IMG/VR virus record: IMGVR_UViG_3300047462_000068 | Span: 1 to 31,924 of that record | Direction: 5' to 3' (one strand) | DNA from: a virus | DNA length: 31,924 bases | Shown: in pieces, positions 7,771-15,713 of the stretch | Layout of the letters: the number at the start of each line of letters is the position of its first letter | Numbering within the stretch: position 1 is the stretch's first letter | Translations under genes and position numbers: made by a program | Notes under the pieces: model-generated | Databases searched by the model: none | What the model was told of the DNA's origin: nothing | What the model saw: only the letters and a program-made list of their open reading frames with translations

Positions 7771-9492
7771 TCACGCCAGAGTCCACACCCGGTTGTCTTC
7801 GAGATCCTCGCGGACAGACTTGACGTCGAGGTCAGCCCAGTCGAAGGGTTCGACCGTATCGCTGTGGCTGACCACGACCATGGTGCCCTTCACCGAAACC
7901 ACCGATCCTGAACTCGGACCCTTTTCAGTCTGGCCGTCACCCAGGAACTCCACGCGGTCACCGACCTTGGGAAGCTCCGTCAGCGTGTCGGCCGCCGGGA
8001 GGCCATCCTGATCGTCGTCGGTGCCGTCGACGGGTTCGGAGACATCCACGGTCAGGTCGAGGTTGGCGTAGAGACTGCCGCGCTCCCGGGCCAGACGCTG
8101 GCGTTCCTCCTCGGGGGAGATGACGCCCTTGTCGATCAGGACCGCTGCGGTGTCGGCTTCCGTCTTGCGGATGGTCGACTTCTCGACTTCGTTGGTTTCC
8201 TCGAGCGAGGACCATTCCCATCCGATGGCGGGATCGATCTCGCCGAACTCGGAAAGCTGGATCGCATCCAGGACGGTCTTCATCGGCGCACCGAACAGGT
8301 GGACCTGTAGGGCAACCACCCGGTCACGCCAGGCGTCCATCTCGCCCTCGGAGGAGGCGTTGAGGCCGGACGGCGTGATGCCGAAGAGCTTCACCAGAGG
8401 CTGGCCGTCCGGGAACGCGATGCGCTCCTGACACTGGGCCACCAGCTTATCGAGGCCGCCGAGCGGGGCCGAGATGTTGTCGAGTTCCTCGGTGTCCTTG
8501 TTGATCGCCATGACGCCGCGGTTGTCACGGACGAGGTTGAACAGCTGCATGCGGTTGTCGAGGTTTTCACCGACGCCCAACCCGTTCTGCTGCGCCGACA
8601 TGTCCGTCTTGAGGACGAAGATCGTGAATGCTTCGATGAGGTCGGAGACCGACTTGCGCGCCCGGATCCACTCGTCGACAAACGGCTTTGCCATCTGGAT
8701 CAGCGACAGGCCGCCGAACATGTAGGCCGGACGCATCATCTCCGGGATCTCGCACGAGATCATCGTGATGAGGCGGGAGCGATGAACCGCGCGGCCCATC
8801 ACGAACCAGGTGACGGGCCGGTAGAAGTCCGGGTCCAGCGGGTCCGTGGTGTTGTAGGCGCCGGGGTAGGTCCAGACCGGCTCGACGACATGGAACCGCT
8901 TCAGGTCGCCCTTGCCGATCTTCTCGGGGGTCATCGTCAGCGGCGTCAGAAGTTCGGCGGTGTCCTTGGTGGTACCGACGTCGACATAGATCTGGGCGCG
9001 GCCGAAGAAGCCGTCGTGGTCGGCAGCCTTCCGGAACAGGTCGCGGACGTTGTAGCGCACGAGCGCCTCGTCGATCGTCTTCAGCTTTACCGACTTGTCC
9101 GCGTCGCCGGTCGACGTCAGGCGACCCCATTTACGGGTCAGCTCCTGCGAGCGGGTGCCGACGAGACGGCGGTATTCCGGGCGCTGCGCGAGAGCGGACA
9201 GCACCGGATAATTCAAGAACTCCAGCCCTTCGCCGGAAAGACCGTAGAAGGATTGCCCGTAGCTGGATGCGTAGCTGTAGAGATCCGACATGCTGCCGGA
9301 GTCCATCGCCATCGCATTGGACGGCAGGACGCCGGGAGGCGGCTTGGGGATCGTCCAGGGCGTGGCGGCGGGCGAGGAATTCCGTGTCCGCTTGGTCAGG
9401 AACCTGGACAGCGTGTCGAAGGTGACCCTGAAGCTGGACTTCTTCTCTGGTTCGGCTGGCTGGGGCAGGACGGCGACGGGGCGCTTCGCCAT
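7771..9492 (-). CDS. Portal protein (DUF1073 family)
   Basis: I choose ATG 9492 (MAKRPVAVLPQP) because GGGGTGG lies upstream and a longer frame would overlap the terminase gene. The 573-residue product matches DUF1073 portals: a Tyr/Ser/Gly-rich early segment (SDLYSYASSYGQSFYGLSGE), YPVLSALAQRPEYR, HDGFFGRAQIYVD, and the FGITPSGLNASSEGEMDAW core near residues 395-415. The last 80 residues form an acidic linker plus a small beta domain (GDRVEFLGDGQTEKG), an add-on I cannot name. The portal is the DNA gate at one capsid vertex. This family is sometimes labelled Acb1-like in automatic annotation; context says portal. Confidence 0.85.
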   Translation of the reverse strand: MAKRPVAVLPQPAEPEKKSSFRVTFDTLSRFLTKRTRNSSPAATPWTIPKPPPGVLPSNAMAMDSGSMSDLYSYASSYGQSFYGLSGEGLEFLNYPVLSALAQRPEYRRLVGTRSQELTRKWGRLTSTGDADKSVKLKTIDEALVRYNVRDLFRKAADHDGFFGRAQIYVDVGTTKDTAELLTPLTMTPEKIGKGDLKRFHVVEPVWTYPGAYNTTDPLDPDFYRPVTWFVMGRAVHRSRLITMISCEIPEMMRPAYMFGGLSLIQMAKPFVDEWIRARKSVSDLIEAFTIFVLKTDMSAQQNGLGVGENLDNRMQLFNLVRDNRGVMAINKDTEELDNISAPLGGLDKLVAQCQERIAFPDGQPLVKLFGITPSGLNASSEGEMDAWRDRVVALQVHLFGAPMKTVLDAIQLSEFGEIDPAIGWEWSSLEETNEVEKSTIRKTEADTAAVLIDKGVISPEEERQRLARERGSLYANLDLTVDVSEPVDGTDDDQDGLPAADTLTELPKVGDRVEFLGDGQTEKGPSSGSVVSVKGTMVVVSHSDTVEPFDWADLDVKSVREDLEDNRVWTLA

Positions 9493-9508
9493 GCTGACCA
9501 CCCCTAAT

Positions 9509-10837
9509 TTATCGGCGACTTGGAGCGGAGAACCGTTCGAGGTCGGATTTCGTGACGACCACCGTGTTCGAACCGTGCATGCCCATGAAGTAATAGCCGG
9601 TCGCATCCACGTAGTGGTCGTACCCGCTCTTCTTGTCCGGCTCGTTCGAGTCCTTGGCGTATGAGTGCTTCTGGTAAGCCGAGATGCTTTTCTGGCATCT
9701 CGGCGAAACAAATGCCTGACGCGTTCCGTCCGCTGCGCAGAACCGGGCGTTCGTCAGGTTCAGGCGCTGCCGGACAGGCGGGTTCTTCGCCGGGGCGACG
9801 ACTTTGTAGCCGCCCGCCTTCAGGATGCTGTGGTCCGTCTGCCCGTTTGAGGACGTGTGGCCGGAGGCGCCCGAGGCGTCCGGGTAGAACGTGATCCTGC
9901 GCTTGGCGCCGGGATATTTCTCATCGACCGCCTTCACCAGCTTGTCGGTGTCGGAGCCGTCCAGGATGATCTCGTCAACCTGGTAATCCACGCCGCCGAC
10001 GTTCACCCACACCGTGGATGTCATCGGATTCAGGTTGAAGTCCTGCCCGATATGGATCTGGGCTGAAGAGCGCCAGTCCGACAGGGGGCATTCCCTGACG
10101 TTTTCGATGGCATCGAAGGCGTAGAGGACGACACCGCCGTGCGTCTCGAAGCTCGCTTCCATTTCCTGACGGAAGGTGCGGGGATCAAGTGACCGTCGGA
10201 ACTCCGCGACTTTTTCGGCAGACAGGATGTCGGAAGACTTCCAGGTGAACATGCCCCACGCGGAGGCGTCACCGTCTTCCCTCATGCGGCTCTTGGCATA
10301 CTCGCAGGTATCGAAATAGTGGTTGCGGCCTTCCGGCACACCGATGAGATCACACCAGCCGTCGCGGTCGGCGAGTGCGGGGAAGACGTTCTCCGGCCAG
10401 GCGCCCGCCTTCATGTTGGCATATTCGTCGAGGATGCCGCCGTCCCAGGGAGAACCCTCGATACGCTGCGGCTTGTCCAGACCGACAACCACGATCTCTG
10501 CGCCGGTGACCAGCGTGACCGTCAGCGATGTCTCGGAAATGTCCGAGATGAAATCGCGCGGATACATCGCCTTCAGGTCGTTCCAGTAGATCGTCTTCGC
10601 CTGATCGCGTGTCGGCGCCCCAGCGAAATAACGGGGGCGCGCGAAGTTGCCGCCTTTGAGGGAACGGATGACCAACTTTCGCTTGGCAAGCTCAGTCTTT
10701 CCGGAACGCCGTCCGCAGGGCAGGCAGTTGAATTGGTGCGGGCTGTTAAAGTAAGCCGACTGGACCGGATGCGGCCTAAGCGGGGTCCAGCGCGGCGTCA
10801 GGAGTGTCGGAGCCGGTGGCGTCAAGAGCAGTGCCAA
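9509..10837 (-). CDS. Terminase large subunit
   Basis: A 442-residue protein with ATPase Walker A CGRRSGKT (41-48), Walker B GILDEYAN with acidic D137/E138, and a C-terminal RNase H-like nuclease marked by HIGQDFNLNPM, FYPDASG and DHYVDATGYYF. It pumps DNA into proheads and cuts concatemers. The start is a TTG at 10837, overlapping the small terminase gene by 62 nt; the exact start is less certain than the body because the first 20 residues are Pro/Leu-rich without a good ribosome site. The portal gene follows after 16 nt. Confidence 0.9.
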   Translation of the reverse strand: MALLLTPPAPTLLTPRWTPLRPHPVQSAYFNSPHQFNCLPCGRRSGKTELAKRKLVIRSLKGGNFARPRYFAGAPTRDQAKTIYWNDLKAMYPRDFISDISETSLTVTLVTGAEIVVVGLDKPQRIEGSPWDGGILDEYANMKAGAWPENVFPALADRDGWCDLIGVPEGRNHYFDTCEYAKSRMREDGDASAWGMFTWKSSDILSAEKVAEFRRSLDPRTFRQEMEASFETHGGVVLYAFDAIENVRECPLSDWRSSAQIHIGQDFNLNPMTSTVWVNVGGVDYQVDEIILDGSDTDKLVKAVDEKYPGAKRRITFYPDASGASGHTSSNGQTDHSILKAGGYKVVAPAKNPPVRQRLNLTNARFCAADGTRQAFVSPRCQKSISAYQKHSYAKDSNEPDKKSGYDHYVDATGYYFMGMHGSNTVVVTKSDLERFSAPSRR

Positions 10838-11417
10838 CGGTCTTCTCCATCTCCCGGAGAGCCGCCCGAATGCGTTCAGCGGCAGCGCCCGTGTCCGCCG
10901 GAACTTCGCCCTGCGGCCAGAGACCGAGATACTGTCCGAGCTTGTCGAGAGCCTTCGTGCGGTCCGCGAGATCGACGGAGACCATCACACCGGGCTTCAC
11001 ATCCTTTTCGGTGACTTCGAGCACCTGACCGGCGGGATTGTATTTCGTCTTGCGTTCCCGGATCTCAGGTGTCCGTGCAGTCTTGATCTTGATGACCAGC
11101 TTGCGCTGCATCGGCGTCAGCGTGGTGCTGTCGTGCAGGATTACACCGTCCGGACCCCACACGCCGATGTCGTCGGGGTCATAGAAGGCGATGTTTGCCA
11201 GTTCGCGGATGACGCGTTCCGAGGTGACGTTGGTTCGCCGCGAAAGCTCGGCTTTGCCGCGTTCTACCGCGTCCTCGACATCCTTGTCTGCCATCAGGAC
11301 GTGAGCGACCTGGCGGGCGGACCGGACGCTGTAACCTGCCCGGATTGCCGCCGCTGACGCGCAAAGGTCGACAAGGAATTCTTCAACGAACCTTTGCTTT
11401 TTCAGTGAAAGCGCCAT
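10776..11417 (-). CDS. Terminase small subunit
   Basis: The start is ATG 11417 (MALSLKKQRFVEEFLVD) with AAGGGGGA upstream; longer frames read through a terminator-like hairpin. The 213-residue product has the terminase_2 pattern: KQRFVEEFL-D, AAIRAGYS-RSARQVAHVLM, a DNA-binding helix-turn-helix at about 8-45, then VIRELANIAFYDPDD in the oligomerisation region. It recognises the packaging site and recruits the large subunit. It overlaps the large subunit gene, a common coupling. Confidence 0.85.
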   Translation of the reverse strand: MALSLKKQRFVEEFLVDLCASAAAIRAGYSVRSARQVAHVLMADKDVEDAVERGKAELSRRTNVTSERVIRELANIAFYDPDDIGVWGPDGVILHDSTTLTPMQRKLVIKIKTARTPEIRERKTKYNPAGQVLEVTEKDVKPGVMVSVDLADRTKALDKLGQYLGLWPQGEVPADTGAAAERIRAALREMEKTVGTALDATGSDTPDAALDPA

Positions 11418-11469
11418 GGGGCGGTCCCCCTTCGATGGGGCTGTCCCCTGGAGTTTTGCCTCCCACGCG

Positions 11470-11498
11470 AAAAAGCCGCCCATCTTTCGACGGCGGCT
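11470..11498 (-). terminator. Rho-independent terminator-like hairpin before small terminase
   Basis: AGCCGCC (11492-11498 read on minus) pairs with GGCGGCT (11474-11480), 7 bp with an 11-nt loop, followed by TTTTT on the minus strand. It lies 53 nt before the small terminase start, so it would stop transcription from farther upstream or act as an attenuator for the structural operon. Confidence 0.6.
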
Positions 11499-11742
11499 AT
11501 CAGACCGGGCGGCTCGTGGTGTTGGATCGCAGTCACAAACCCGGAGGGCGGACACTCGCGGAAGTCCGCAACAATGGCGGGCCGCTGCTGGCGATCAACG
11601 CTATATCGGTAGTATGCAGGAAACTTAGCACGACTCTCCATGAATGGGAAGAGTTTTGTGAGTATCATCACACGTCAACGGATTTCAGTTGACTTGTTGC
11701 GGATTTTGTGAGCTTAGTGTGGACAGGAAAAGGAGACGGCAC
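11499..11742. other. Divergent intergenic region
   Basis: About 240 nt without a convincing gene, between the minus-strand packaging operon and the plus-strand gene at 11743. It is clearly more AT-rich than its neighbours. It holds an inverted repeat GTCAAC-N8-GTTGAC (11674-11693), a candidate operator, and TTGACT (11689-11694) overlapping its right arm as a possible plus-strand -35. No certain -10 is visible for either direction. The packaging site could also lie here; nothing seen proves it. Confidence 0.45.
11689..11717 (+). promoter_or_regulatory. Weak sigma-70-like promoter candidate with inverted-repeat operator
   Basis: TTGACT (11689-11694), 17-nt spacer, then GCTTAG as a poor -10. 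The -35 overlaps the right arm of GTCAAC-N8-GTTGAC, so a repressor bound there would block it. The gene starts at 11743, a sensible leader length. Only the -35 is good. Confidence 0.35.
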
Positions 11743-12018
11743 ATGCGCGAGATCGAGAACTTCGAAGCTGGGATGGGCATCGGCCTGACCTTCGCGGCCG
11801 TCGGCATGAGCAACGCCGCTAGCAACGTCGGAGCCGCCATCGCGGAAGGCATCGCGGATGCCCGCTGGGCGAAGCAGATCGACGCCCATGCCCGTCAGGC
11901 CGCCCGTGCCATGCTGGCCGCCCAAAAAGAGAAGGCGGCCACTTCCGCAGCCGCCAACGCTTTCTTGGTGTCCTTCCGTCTCGCCGCCGCCCGCAAAGGC
12001 TTGAAGGTCGCCGCTTAA
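11743..12018 (+). CDS. Small Ala-rich protein, unknown
   Basis: A 91-residue protein on the plus strand, one of the few there, with AGGAGA 7 nt before ATG 11743. Residues 9-35 are Gly/Ala/Val-rich and moderately hydrophobic with small-residue spacing (GMGIGLTFAAVGMSNAASNV); the rest is an Ala/Lys/Arg amphipathic helix. It could be membrane-associated or nucleic-acid-associated; I recognise no family. Its TAA overlaps the TAA of the converging minus-strand gene (TTAA at 12015-12018). Confidence 0.65.
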   Translation: MREIENFEAGMGIGLTFAAVGMSNAASNVGAAIAEGIADARWAKQIDAHARQAARAMLAAQKEKAATSAAANAFLVSFRLAAARKGLKVAA

Positions 12019-12647
12019 GCCTTGAGCGATACCGGCTCTTCGGCGAACCAGGCTTCGTAGTCGACCTCTTCCCCGGCTTCCACCTGCCGCCGCATAGCCA
12101 TCCTCTTCGAGAGGACGGGATCCACTTCAAGGGCCGCCGCATTGTCGGCGGCCTTTTCATTTGCGGGTTCCTGCTTCGGCTCGATCGCCATTTTGCGCAT
12201 GCCGTCCGCGAATTCGGACAACACGTCATCCGGGGCGAACGTCATTGCCTTGAGGTCGGCCTTGGGCATCACCTGAAGAGCCGCCAGAACGTTTACCGAC
12301 AACTTCGCGGTGACCGGATCCTCTCCACGGCTCAGACGCCGAGCAACCCGGCGGATTTCGAACGGACGGTCGAGGACACGCTCCGGTTGGTCGGCGGCCG
12401 CATCCTTGCGAACCTCATCAGCAATCGCCGCTCCCGCAATCTGGCGCGCCGTCGGCTTCTGATAATTGCTGCCGCCCGCGATCCGGTAGCCGGTGAACAG
12501 GCTGAGAATCATGTTCAGGAAGTCGATCATCAGCTGAGTGAGTTTCTGGGCCAGCAGGTTGGCACCCGGGGCAGCCTGATCCGGTGTCCGCGCCTGGTCC
12601 GGAAACTGATCGGCAATCCGCTTTGCCTTGTATCGCTTGTCGTCCAT
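12015..12647 (-). CDS. Unknown protein, paralogue of the 18849-19265 product
   Basis: ATG 12647 has GGAG 8 nt upstream, so I prefer it to a longer frame. The 210-residue protein has a basic N-terminus, a hydrophobic stretch near 45-60 (LMIDFLNMILSLFTGYRI), and a C-terminal half with RRVARRLSRGEDP, LQVMPKADLKAM and an acidic tail. The segment from RRVARRL to FADGMRKM aligns with the product encoded at 18849-19265 (RRLARRLLAGKD, LAILPRAELKAL, FVTKMKDE). No known family. The hydrophobic stretch could attach it to a membrane; this is tentative. Confidence 0.65.
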   Translation of the reverse strand: MDDKRYKAKRIADQFPDQARTPDQAAPGANLLAQKLTQLMIDFLNMILSLFTGYRIAGGSNYQKPTARQIAGAAIADEVRKDAAADQPERVLDRPFEIRRVARRLSRGEDPVTAKLSVNVLAALQVMPKADLKAMTFAPDDVLSEFADGMRKMAIEPKQEPANEKAADNAAALEVDPVLSKRMAMRRQVEAGEEVDYEAWFAEEPVSLKA

Positions 12648-12709
12648 TGCCGGAACTCCGTAGATTTTGGGGTTCCCGATGAGACCACGGGGACATGCAA
12701 GGCACGCTG

Positions 12710-13189
12710 TCAGTCCGCCAGATGGCCCCACAACCGCAGCGCCCAGCGTGTGACGTAATCCAAACCATGGTCCGCCTGGTGCCGGGGTGACCCCAGCTCG
12801 TAGCAGCTGCCGCCCCTGGTGATGATCCAGTCACTCGGCGCGTCGTACGCGACCACCCGCTTAGTGATCCACGCATCCCCGTTGCCCAGGTATCCGACAA
12901 CGTGGATGCCGTCCGTCTTGGGCGTCGTGATCCGGATCAGGTGCCAATCACTGATATCGTCGACCGGCTCGATCTCAATGCTGGCGTAGAGCCGCTGGAG
13001 AGCATCGTACGGCTGGATCACCCGACCGACGCGGACGCCTACTTTGAGGGAGAGTTGCCCCGGGTAGACGCTCAGTGGCCGGATCCCACTTCGCGGGTGA
13101 CCATATCCCCGGAGGGATCGATGCCCCACCGCATCAGGGCCTCCAACAGCAATCCTTGGGCCGCCATGTCCGGCCTGGCGACTTCCCAC
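12710..13189 (-). CDS. Unknown protein, last gene of phosphoesterase operon (start uncertain)
   Basis: The region 12710 to about 13075 is convincingly coding (KVGVRVGRVIQPYDALQRLY, then DDISDWHLIRIT, VGYLGNGDAWIT, WALRLWGHLAD). The longest ATG form begins at 13189, but its first 38 residues are Gly/Arg/Pro-rich and overlap the upstream gene in another frame. Alternatives are CTG 13075, which overlaps the upstream TGA, and GTG 13021. No family recognised. It is the fourth gene of a tightly packed minus-strand operon. Confidence 0.55.
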   Translation of the reverse strand: MGSRQAGHGGPRIAVGGPDAVGHRSLRGYGHPRSGIRPLSVYPGQLSLKVGVRVGRVIQPYDALQRLYASIEIEPVDDISDWHLIRITTPKTDGIHVVGYLGNGDAWITKRVVAYDAPSDWIITRGGSCYELGSPRHQADHGLDYVTRWALRLWGHLAD

Positions 13190-13422
13190 TTGAGCAACCA
13201 GGTGGATCCGCTGGCCGTCCGCACTTTGTGGCTGGCGGTGTCGATCTTGGTCAGTGGGCTGGTGATGTAGGGCAACTCGTCTGCCCGGTAGCCAAGCGCA
13301 TGGTAAGTCACCCGCCCCGACTTCTCGGCCGCGACGAAAACGAACCGCTCGAGCACGCCGCGCTCTTTGCCGGTCACCGCGCCGACGAGGACTGCCGGTG
13401 CATGGACGATGTCGTAGCTCAT
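13072..13422 (-). CDS. Unknown small protein in phosphoesterase-exonuclease operon
   Basis: A 116-residue protein. ATG 13422 overlaps the TGA of the exonuclease gene (ATGA), and GAGGAG lies 8 nt upstream, so both coupling and its own site support this start over the longer form at 13473. Sequence features: AVLVGAVTGKERGVLERFVFVAAE, a beta-alpha-like start, and a Trp-containing middle (STWLLKWEVARPDMAAQGLLLEALMRWG). Unrecognised. Its operon partners suggest a link to nucleotide or nucleic-acid metabolism, but nothing shows this directly. Confidence 0.65.
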   Translation of the reverse strand: MSYDIVHAPAVLVGAVTGKERGVLERFVFVAAEKSGRVTYHALGYRADELPYITSPLTKIDTASHKVRTASGSTWLLKWEVARPDMAAQGLLLEALMRWGIDPSGDMVTREVGSGH

Positions 13423-14009
13423 AAACCGCGCTCCTCGAGTTCTTTGGCGACCGCCTTCTTCACAGTCAGCCACGTCAGCCGCAGGCGTTCAGCATCCGGC
13501 AGAGCACGGTGCAGCGTCGGGGACCGCCTAGTTGCTGTCTCTTGAGCCTCGCGGACGACTTCCACAGCCCAGGCGGCCAGGTGATTGCGGGCGGCTTCAT
13601 TGCCCGGCGGCAGCGTGTCCTGGATGCCTGCGAACTCCCGGCGATATAGGTCATGGACGTGGAGCAGGACGGGCGTCTGGTCGATACCCCCGGCTTTCAA
13701 CAGCATCTCCAACCAATATCCGTCAAACGGCGGAGCATCGGACACCACCACGGACGTCACCGGAGACAGGACGGCGTGGGCGCGTTGAGCCACCTTCGAT
13801 AGCGGGTACCCGTCGGTCAGCAACTCGGGCAACGAGATCCCGTGAATCCTCTCCGATTGGAAACTCCAGTTGCGGCCGTCGCCGAGCCACTCTTCCGGAG
13901 GCCGGATGAGGTAGCTCTCCCCGTGGCCGAGTTGGTCGACCCACGCGATTTCGACCGGGAAGCTGCCCTTGCTAAGCGAGGACGCTTCAAAGTCTACGAA
14001 GTAGATCAC
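13419..14009 (-). CDS. DEDDh-like 3'-5' exonuclease
   Basis: The start is GTG 14009, overlapping the TGA of the phosphoesterase gene (GTGA). The 196-residue product begins MIYFVDFEASS, with the Exo I motif D6-x-E8, then IHGIS as in DnaQ-like folds, VVVSDAPPFDGYWLEMLL as a probable Exo II, and HRALPDAERL near 175 as Exo III with His and Asp. This fits the DEDDh family that trims single-stranded or 3' ends of DNA or RNA. Substrate is not shown. Coupling with a phosphoesterase suggests a joint role in nucleic-acid turnover or repair. Confidence 0.75.
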   Translation of the reverse strand: MIYFVDFEASSLSKGSFPVEIAWVDQLGHGESYLIRPPEEWLGDGRNWSFQSERIHGISLPELLTDGYPLSKVAQRAHAVLSPVTSVVVSDAPPFDGYWLEMLLKAGGIDQTPVLLHVHDLYRREFAGIQDTLPPGNEAARNHLAAWAVEVVREAQETATRRSPTLHRALPDAERLRLTWLTVKKAVAKELEERGL

Positions 14010-14674
14010 TCGGGAAACCGCCAAATCTCGCCGATGCCCAAAGCTTTTACCAGGATCCCGTTCGGCAGCTGGTCGACTCCAGAATGATGATGGTGGCCGT
14101 GGACAAGCCACTTAGCACCCATCGCCTCGCCGAGATCGTCGAGGGCGGGGACGCCCATTTCCATCCAGACGGACGTCGGCCCCTCATGACACACGAGAAT
14201 ATCCGCGCGTTGGCTCTCCAGCTTCTGGACGTCTTCGTGCCAAATAGCGTCCCGCAAGTGGATTGGCAGACCGCCAAGCCAACGCTGGCGGTTGGCATCC
14301 ATCCACGACTGGCGGCTTGGGAACTTCGGCGCCCCCACTTTGGGATTCCAGATTTTCCCTTTGAACGTCCCGCCCAGCCCGGCGACCGCTACCCCCTCTA
14401 AATCCGTCACTTTAGCATTCAAATCACCGTCCGGATGCCCGCCCTTTGCGGAAATCAGGTGCAATAAGGCTTCGCAGGTGTCGCTGTCGTGGTTGCCCAA
14501 CACCCAGCGGACATCCCAGCCAGCGTCGAACAGCGGGGCCAGCGTCACTTTGATGGGCTGTCCGAGTTCGAGATCACCGACGATGACGACGGTGCCCGGC
14601 GCGACATACAGGAGGTCCAGCAGCGGCTGGAAATCGCCGTGCGGGTCACCGCAAAAATAGAGGGATCTGTTCAT
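14006..14674 (-). CDS. Calcineurin-like metallophosphoesterase
   Basis: ATG 14674 has GGAG 8 nt upstream. The 222-residue protein shows the full metal-binding set of the family: GDPHGD (9-14), GDLE (33-36), GNHD (60-63), a CHEGPTS segment around 165-170, and HGHHHH (192-197). Phages carry such enzymes for nucleotide, cyclic nucleotide or RNA 2',3'-end hydrolysis; the substrate here cannot be told from sequence. It is the first gene of an operon with an exonuclease and two unknown genes, all overlapping. Confidence 0.8.
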   Translation of the reverse strand: MNRSLYFCGDPHGDFQPLLDLLYVAPGTVVIVGDLELGQPIKVTLAPLFDAGWDVRWVLGNHDSDTCEALLHLISAKGGHPDGDLNAKVTDLEGVAVAGLGGTFKGKIWNPKVGAPKFPSRQSWMDANRQRWLGGLPIHLRDAIWHEDVQKLESQRADILVCHEGPTSVWMEMGVPALDDLGEAMGAKWLVHGHHHHSGVDQLPNGILVKALGIGEIWRFPE

Positions 14675-14773
14675 GGAAGGCACTCCGGCAGAGCAATAAG
14701 GGCATCTCGGAGACCGCAAGGGTCGCCGTAGTCAATGGATGCCGGGGAATATGCTCTGGTGTGCCATGCACTC

Positions 14774-14779
14774 TATATA
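14774..14779 (-). promoter_or_regulatory. Possible extended -10 promoter of phosphoesterase operon
   Basis: On the minus strand TGC-TATATA stands in GC-rich surroundings about 100 nt before ATG 14674. The TG-n-TATAAT-like form could work without a -35, and none is seen. The upstream neighbour ends in a strong hairpin, so a separate promoter is expected here. Confidence 0.35.
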
Positions 14780-14803
14780 GCACGCGCGCGGGTGTTTGGG
14801 AGC

Positions 14804-14853
14804 CCACTTTATCCGGCCGCCGGACAATCGTCACAGGCGGCCGGATGAAGTGG
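14804..14853 (-). terminator. 18-bp hairpin directly after a stop codon
   Basis: Bases 14804-14821 pair with 14836-14853, 17 of 18 positions, with a 14-nt loop. The stem begins at the base next to the TGA of the gene at 14854. No U-run follows, so termination may be rho-dependent or the hairpin may protect the mRNA end. Confidence 0.6.
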
Positions 14854-15195
14854 TCAGGCGGCGGAGGAGAATGCAGCGAGATACCGGTTCATCAGCACTT
14901 TCGCGCCGTGAAGGACCATGGGATCCACGCCCACTCCAGCGGCGGGGGTGGCGCGCTGCTCGAGCGTAAGCCCCGCTCGGATATCACGCATAAGCGCAGA
15001 CACAGAAGGCGCGATCGACACCACTTTACTGATCGTGTCCAGGAAAGTGTAGAGACCGTGGGCGTCATCCGCGTTCTGCTCGTACTGGAACCGGATCACC
15101 TCGTTTTTTCGTCCGGTCGCGATGACAACGATGCAATTCACATCGTATTCGAACTTCAGCGCGGCCACTTGAGCATCAGTCAACTTCTTAGCCAT
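14854..15195 (-). CDS. Small unknown protein
   Basis: Two ATGs compete. ATG 15204 has AAAAGG directly against it, too close, while ATG 15195 (MAKKLTDAQVAALKF) has AGGA at a normal 9 nt, so I choose 15195. The 113-residue product has a predicted beta pair around IVVIATGRKNEVIRFQYEQ and helices rich in Ala/Leu. It ends SSAA. No family recognised. It is bracketed by hairpins on both sides and may be a single-gene unit. Confidence 0.65.
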   Translation of the reverse strand: MAKKLTDAQVAALKFEYDVNCIVVIATGRKNEVIRFQYEQNADDAHGLYTFLDTISKVVSIAPSVSALMRDIRAGLTLEQRATPAAGVGVDPMVLHGAKVLMNRYLAAFSSAA

Positions 15196-15235
15196 TACGT
15201 TCATCCTTTTGGTTTTTGGTGTCCGGAGTAGGGTA

Positions 15236-15258
15236 GCCGCCCGGTGCTAGCGGGCGGC
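15236..15258 (-). terminator. GCCGCCCG hairpin
   Basis: GCCGCCCG (15236-15243) pairs perfectly with CGGGCGGC (15251-15258), 7-nt loop, 8 nt past the stop of the gene at 15267. No U-run. One of a family of such stems between accessory genes. Confidence 0.5.
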
Positions 15259-15266
15259 CATAGTCT

Positions 15267-15644
15267 TCAGGCGGCTTTCGTCTTCATCGGCGTCGTCCGC
15301 TTGGCGGAGTAGAACAAAGGGTCAGGCTCGCTGGACAGCATGAACTTTGCGGCTTTCACTACGTCCGGCCACAGCCGGTCCCTGGTATCCAGAAACCGGT
15401 TGCCGTGTTCGGAAGCGATGAGTTCTGCGTAAGCGTCCTGCGTCGCATGGCAGCATTTGAAGTGATCGTGCGCCGCGCGGAGCCAGCAAAGCTCGCTTGA
15501 AGAGTATTCCGGCGCGATGATGGCATTCTTGACGGCAGGCAGCCCCTCGCCGTTGACGATCTGGATCAGGCGGATGGCGTTTCGCATGAGAGCCATCGCG
15601 TTATCGACGGTGACCTCTTTATTGCAGTGAAGATAATTGAACAT
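15267..15644 (-). CDS. Unknown protein, short member of tandem paralogue pair
   Basis: A 125-residue protein with AAGGA 9 nt before ATG 15644. From residue 13 on it parallels the upstream product: VDNAMALMRNAIRLIQIVNGEGL versus VDNAIALMRDACRLIQLVNGEGL, then CWLRAAHDHFKCC versus CWVRAAYENFECC, and RDRLWPDV versus RERLWPDI. Shared Cys-Cys and Trp positions suggest a conserved fold. It lacks about 70 C-terminal residues of its paralogue and instead ends in a basic tail (KRTTPMKTKAA). Function unknown. A hairpin follows its stop. Confidence 0.7.
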   Translation of the reverse strand: MFNYLHCNKEVTVDNAMALMRNAIRLIQIVNGEGLPAVKNAIIAPEYSSSELCWLRAAHDHFKCCHATQDAYAELIASEHGNRFLDTRDRLWPDVVKAAKFMLSSEPDPLFYSAKRTTPMKTKAA

Positions 15645-15679
15645 CTGGGCGTCCTTCTGTGTCCGGGTGCATAGTCGGG

Positions 15680-15705
15680 GCCGCCCGGCATGTTTACCGG
15701 GCGGC
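15680..15705 (-). terminator. GCCGCCCGG hairpin between paralogues
   Basis: GCCGCCCGG (15680-15688) pairs perfectly with CCGGGCGGC (15697-15705), 8-nt loop. It lies between the two paralogous genes and resembles 15236-15258, so the duplication may have carried its hairpin along. Confidence 0.5.
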
Positions 15706-15713
15706 TGTAGGCT

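Noticed and set aside
7771-9492. Anti-CBASS Acb1-like protein
   Set aside because: DUF1073 portals are sometimes given this name automatically; position between terminase and Mu gpF-like genes and the portal motifs show a portal.
11530-11568. Possible eighth GACTTCC element before the small terminase gene
   Set aside because: Minus strand has GGACTTCCGCGAG, but the bases 22-23 nt on (GTGACT or TGACTG) are a poor -10, and a terminator lies between it and the gene.
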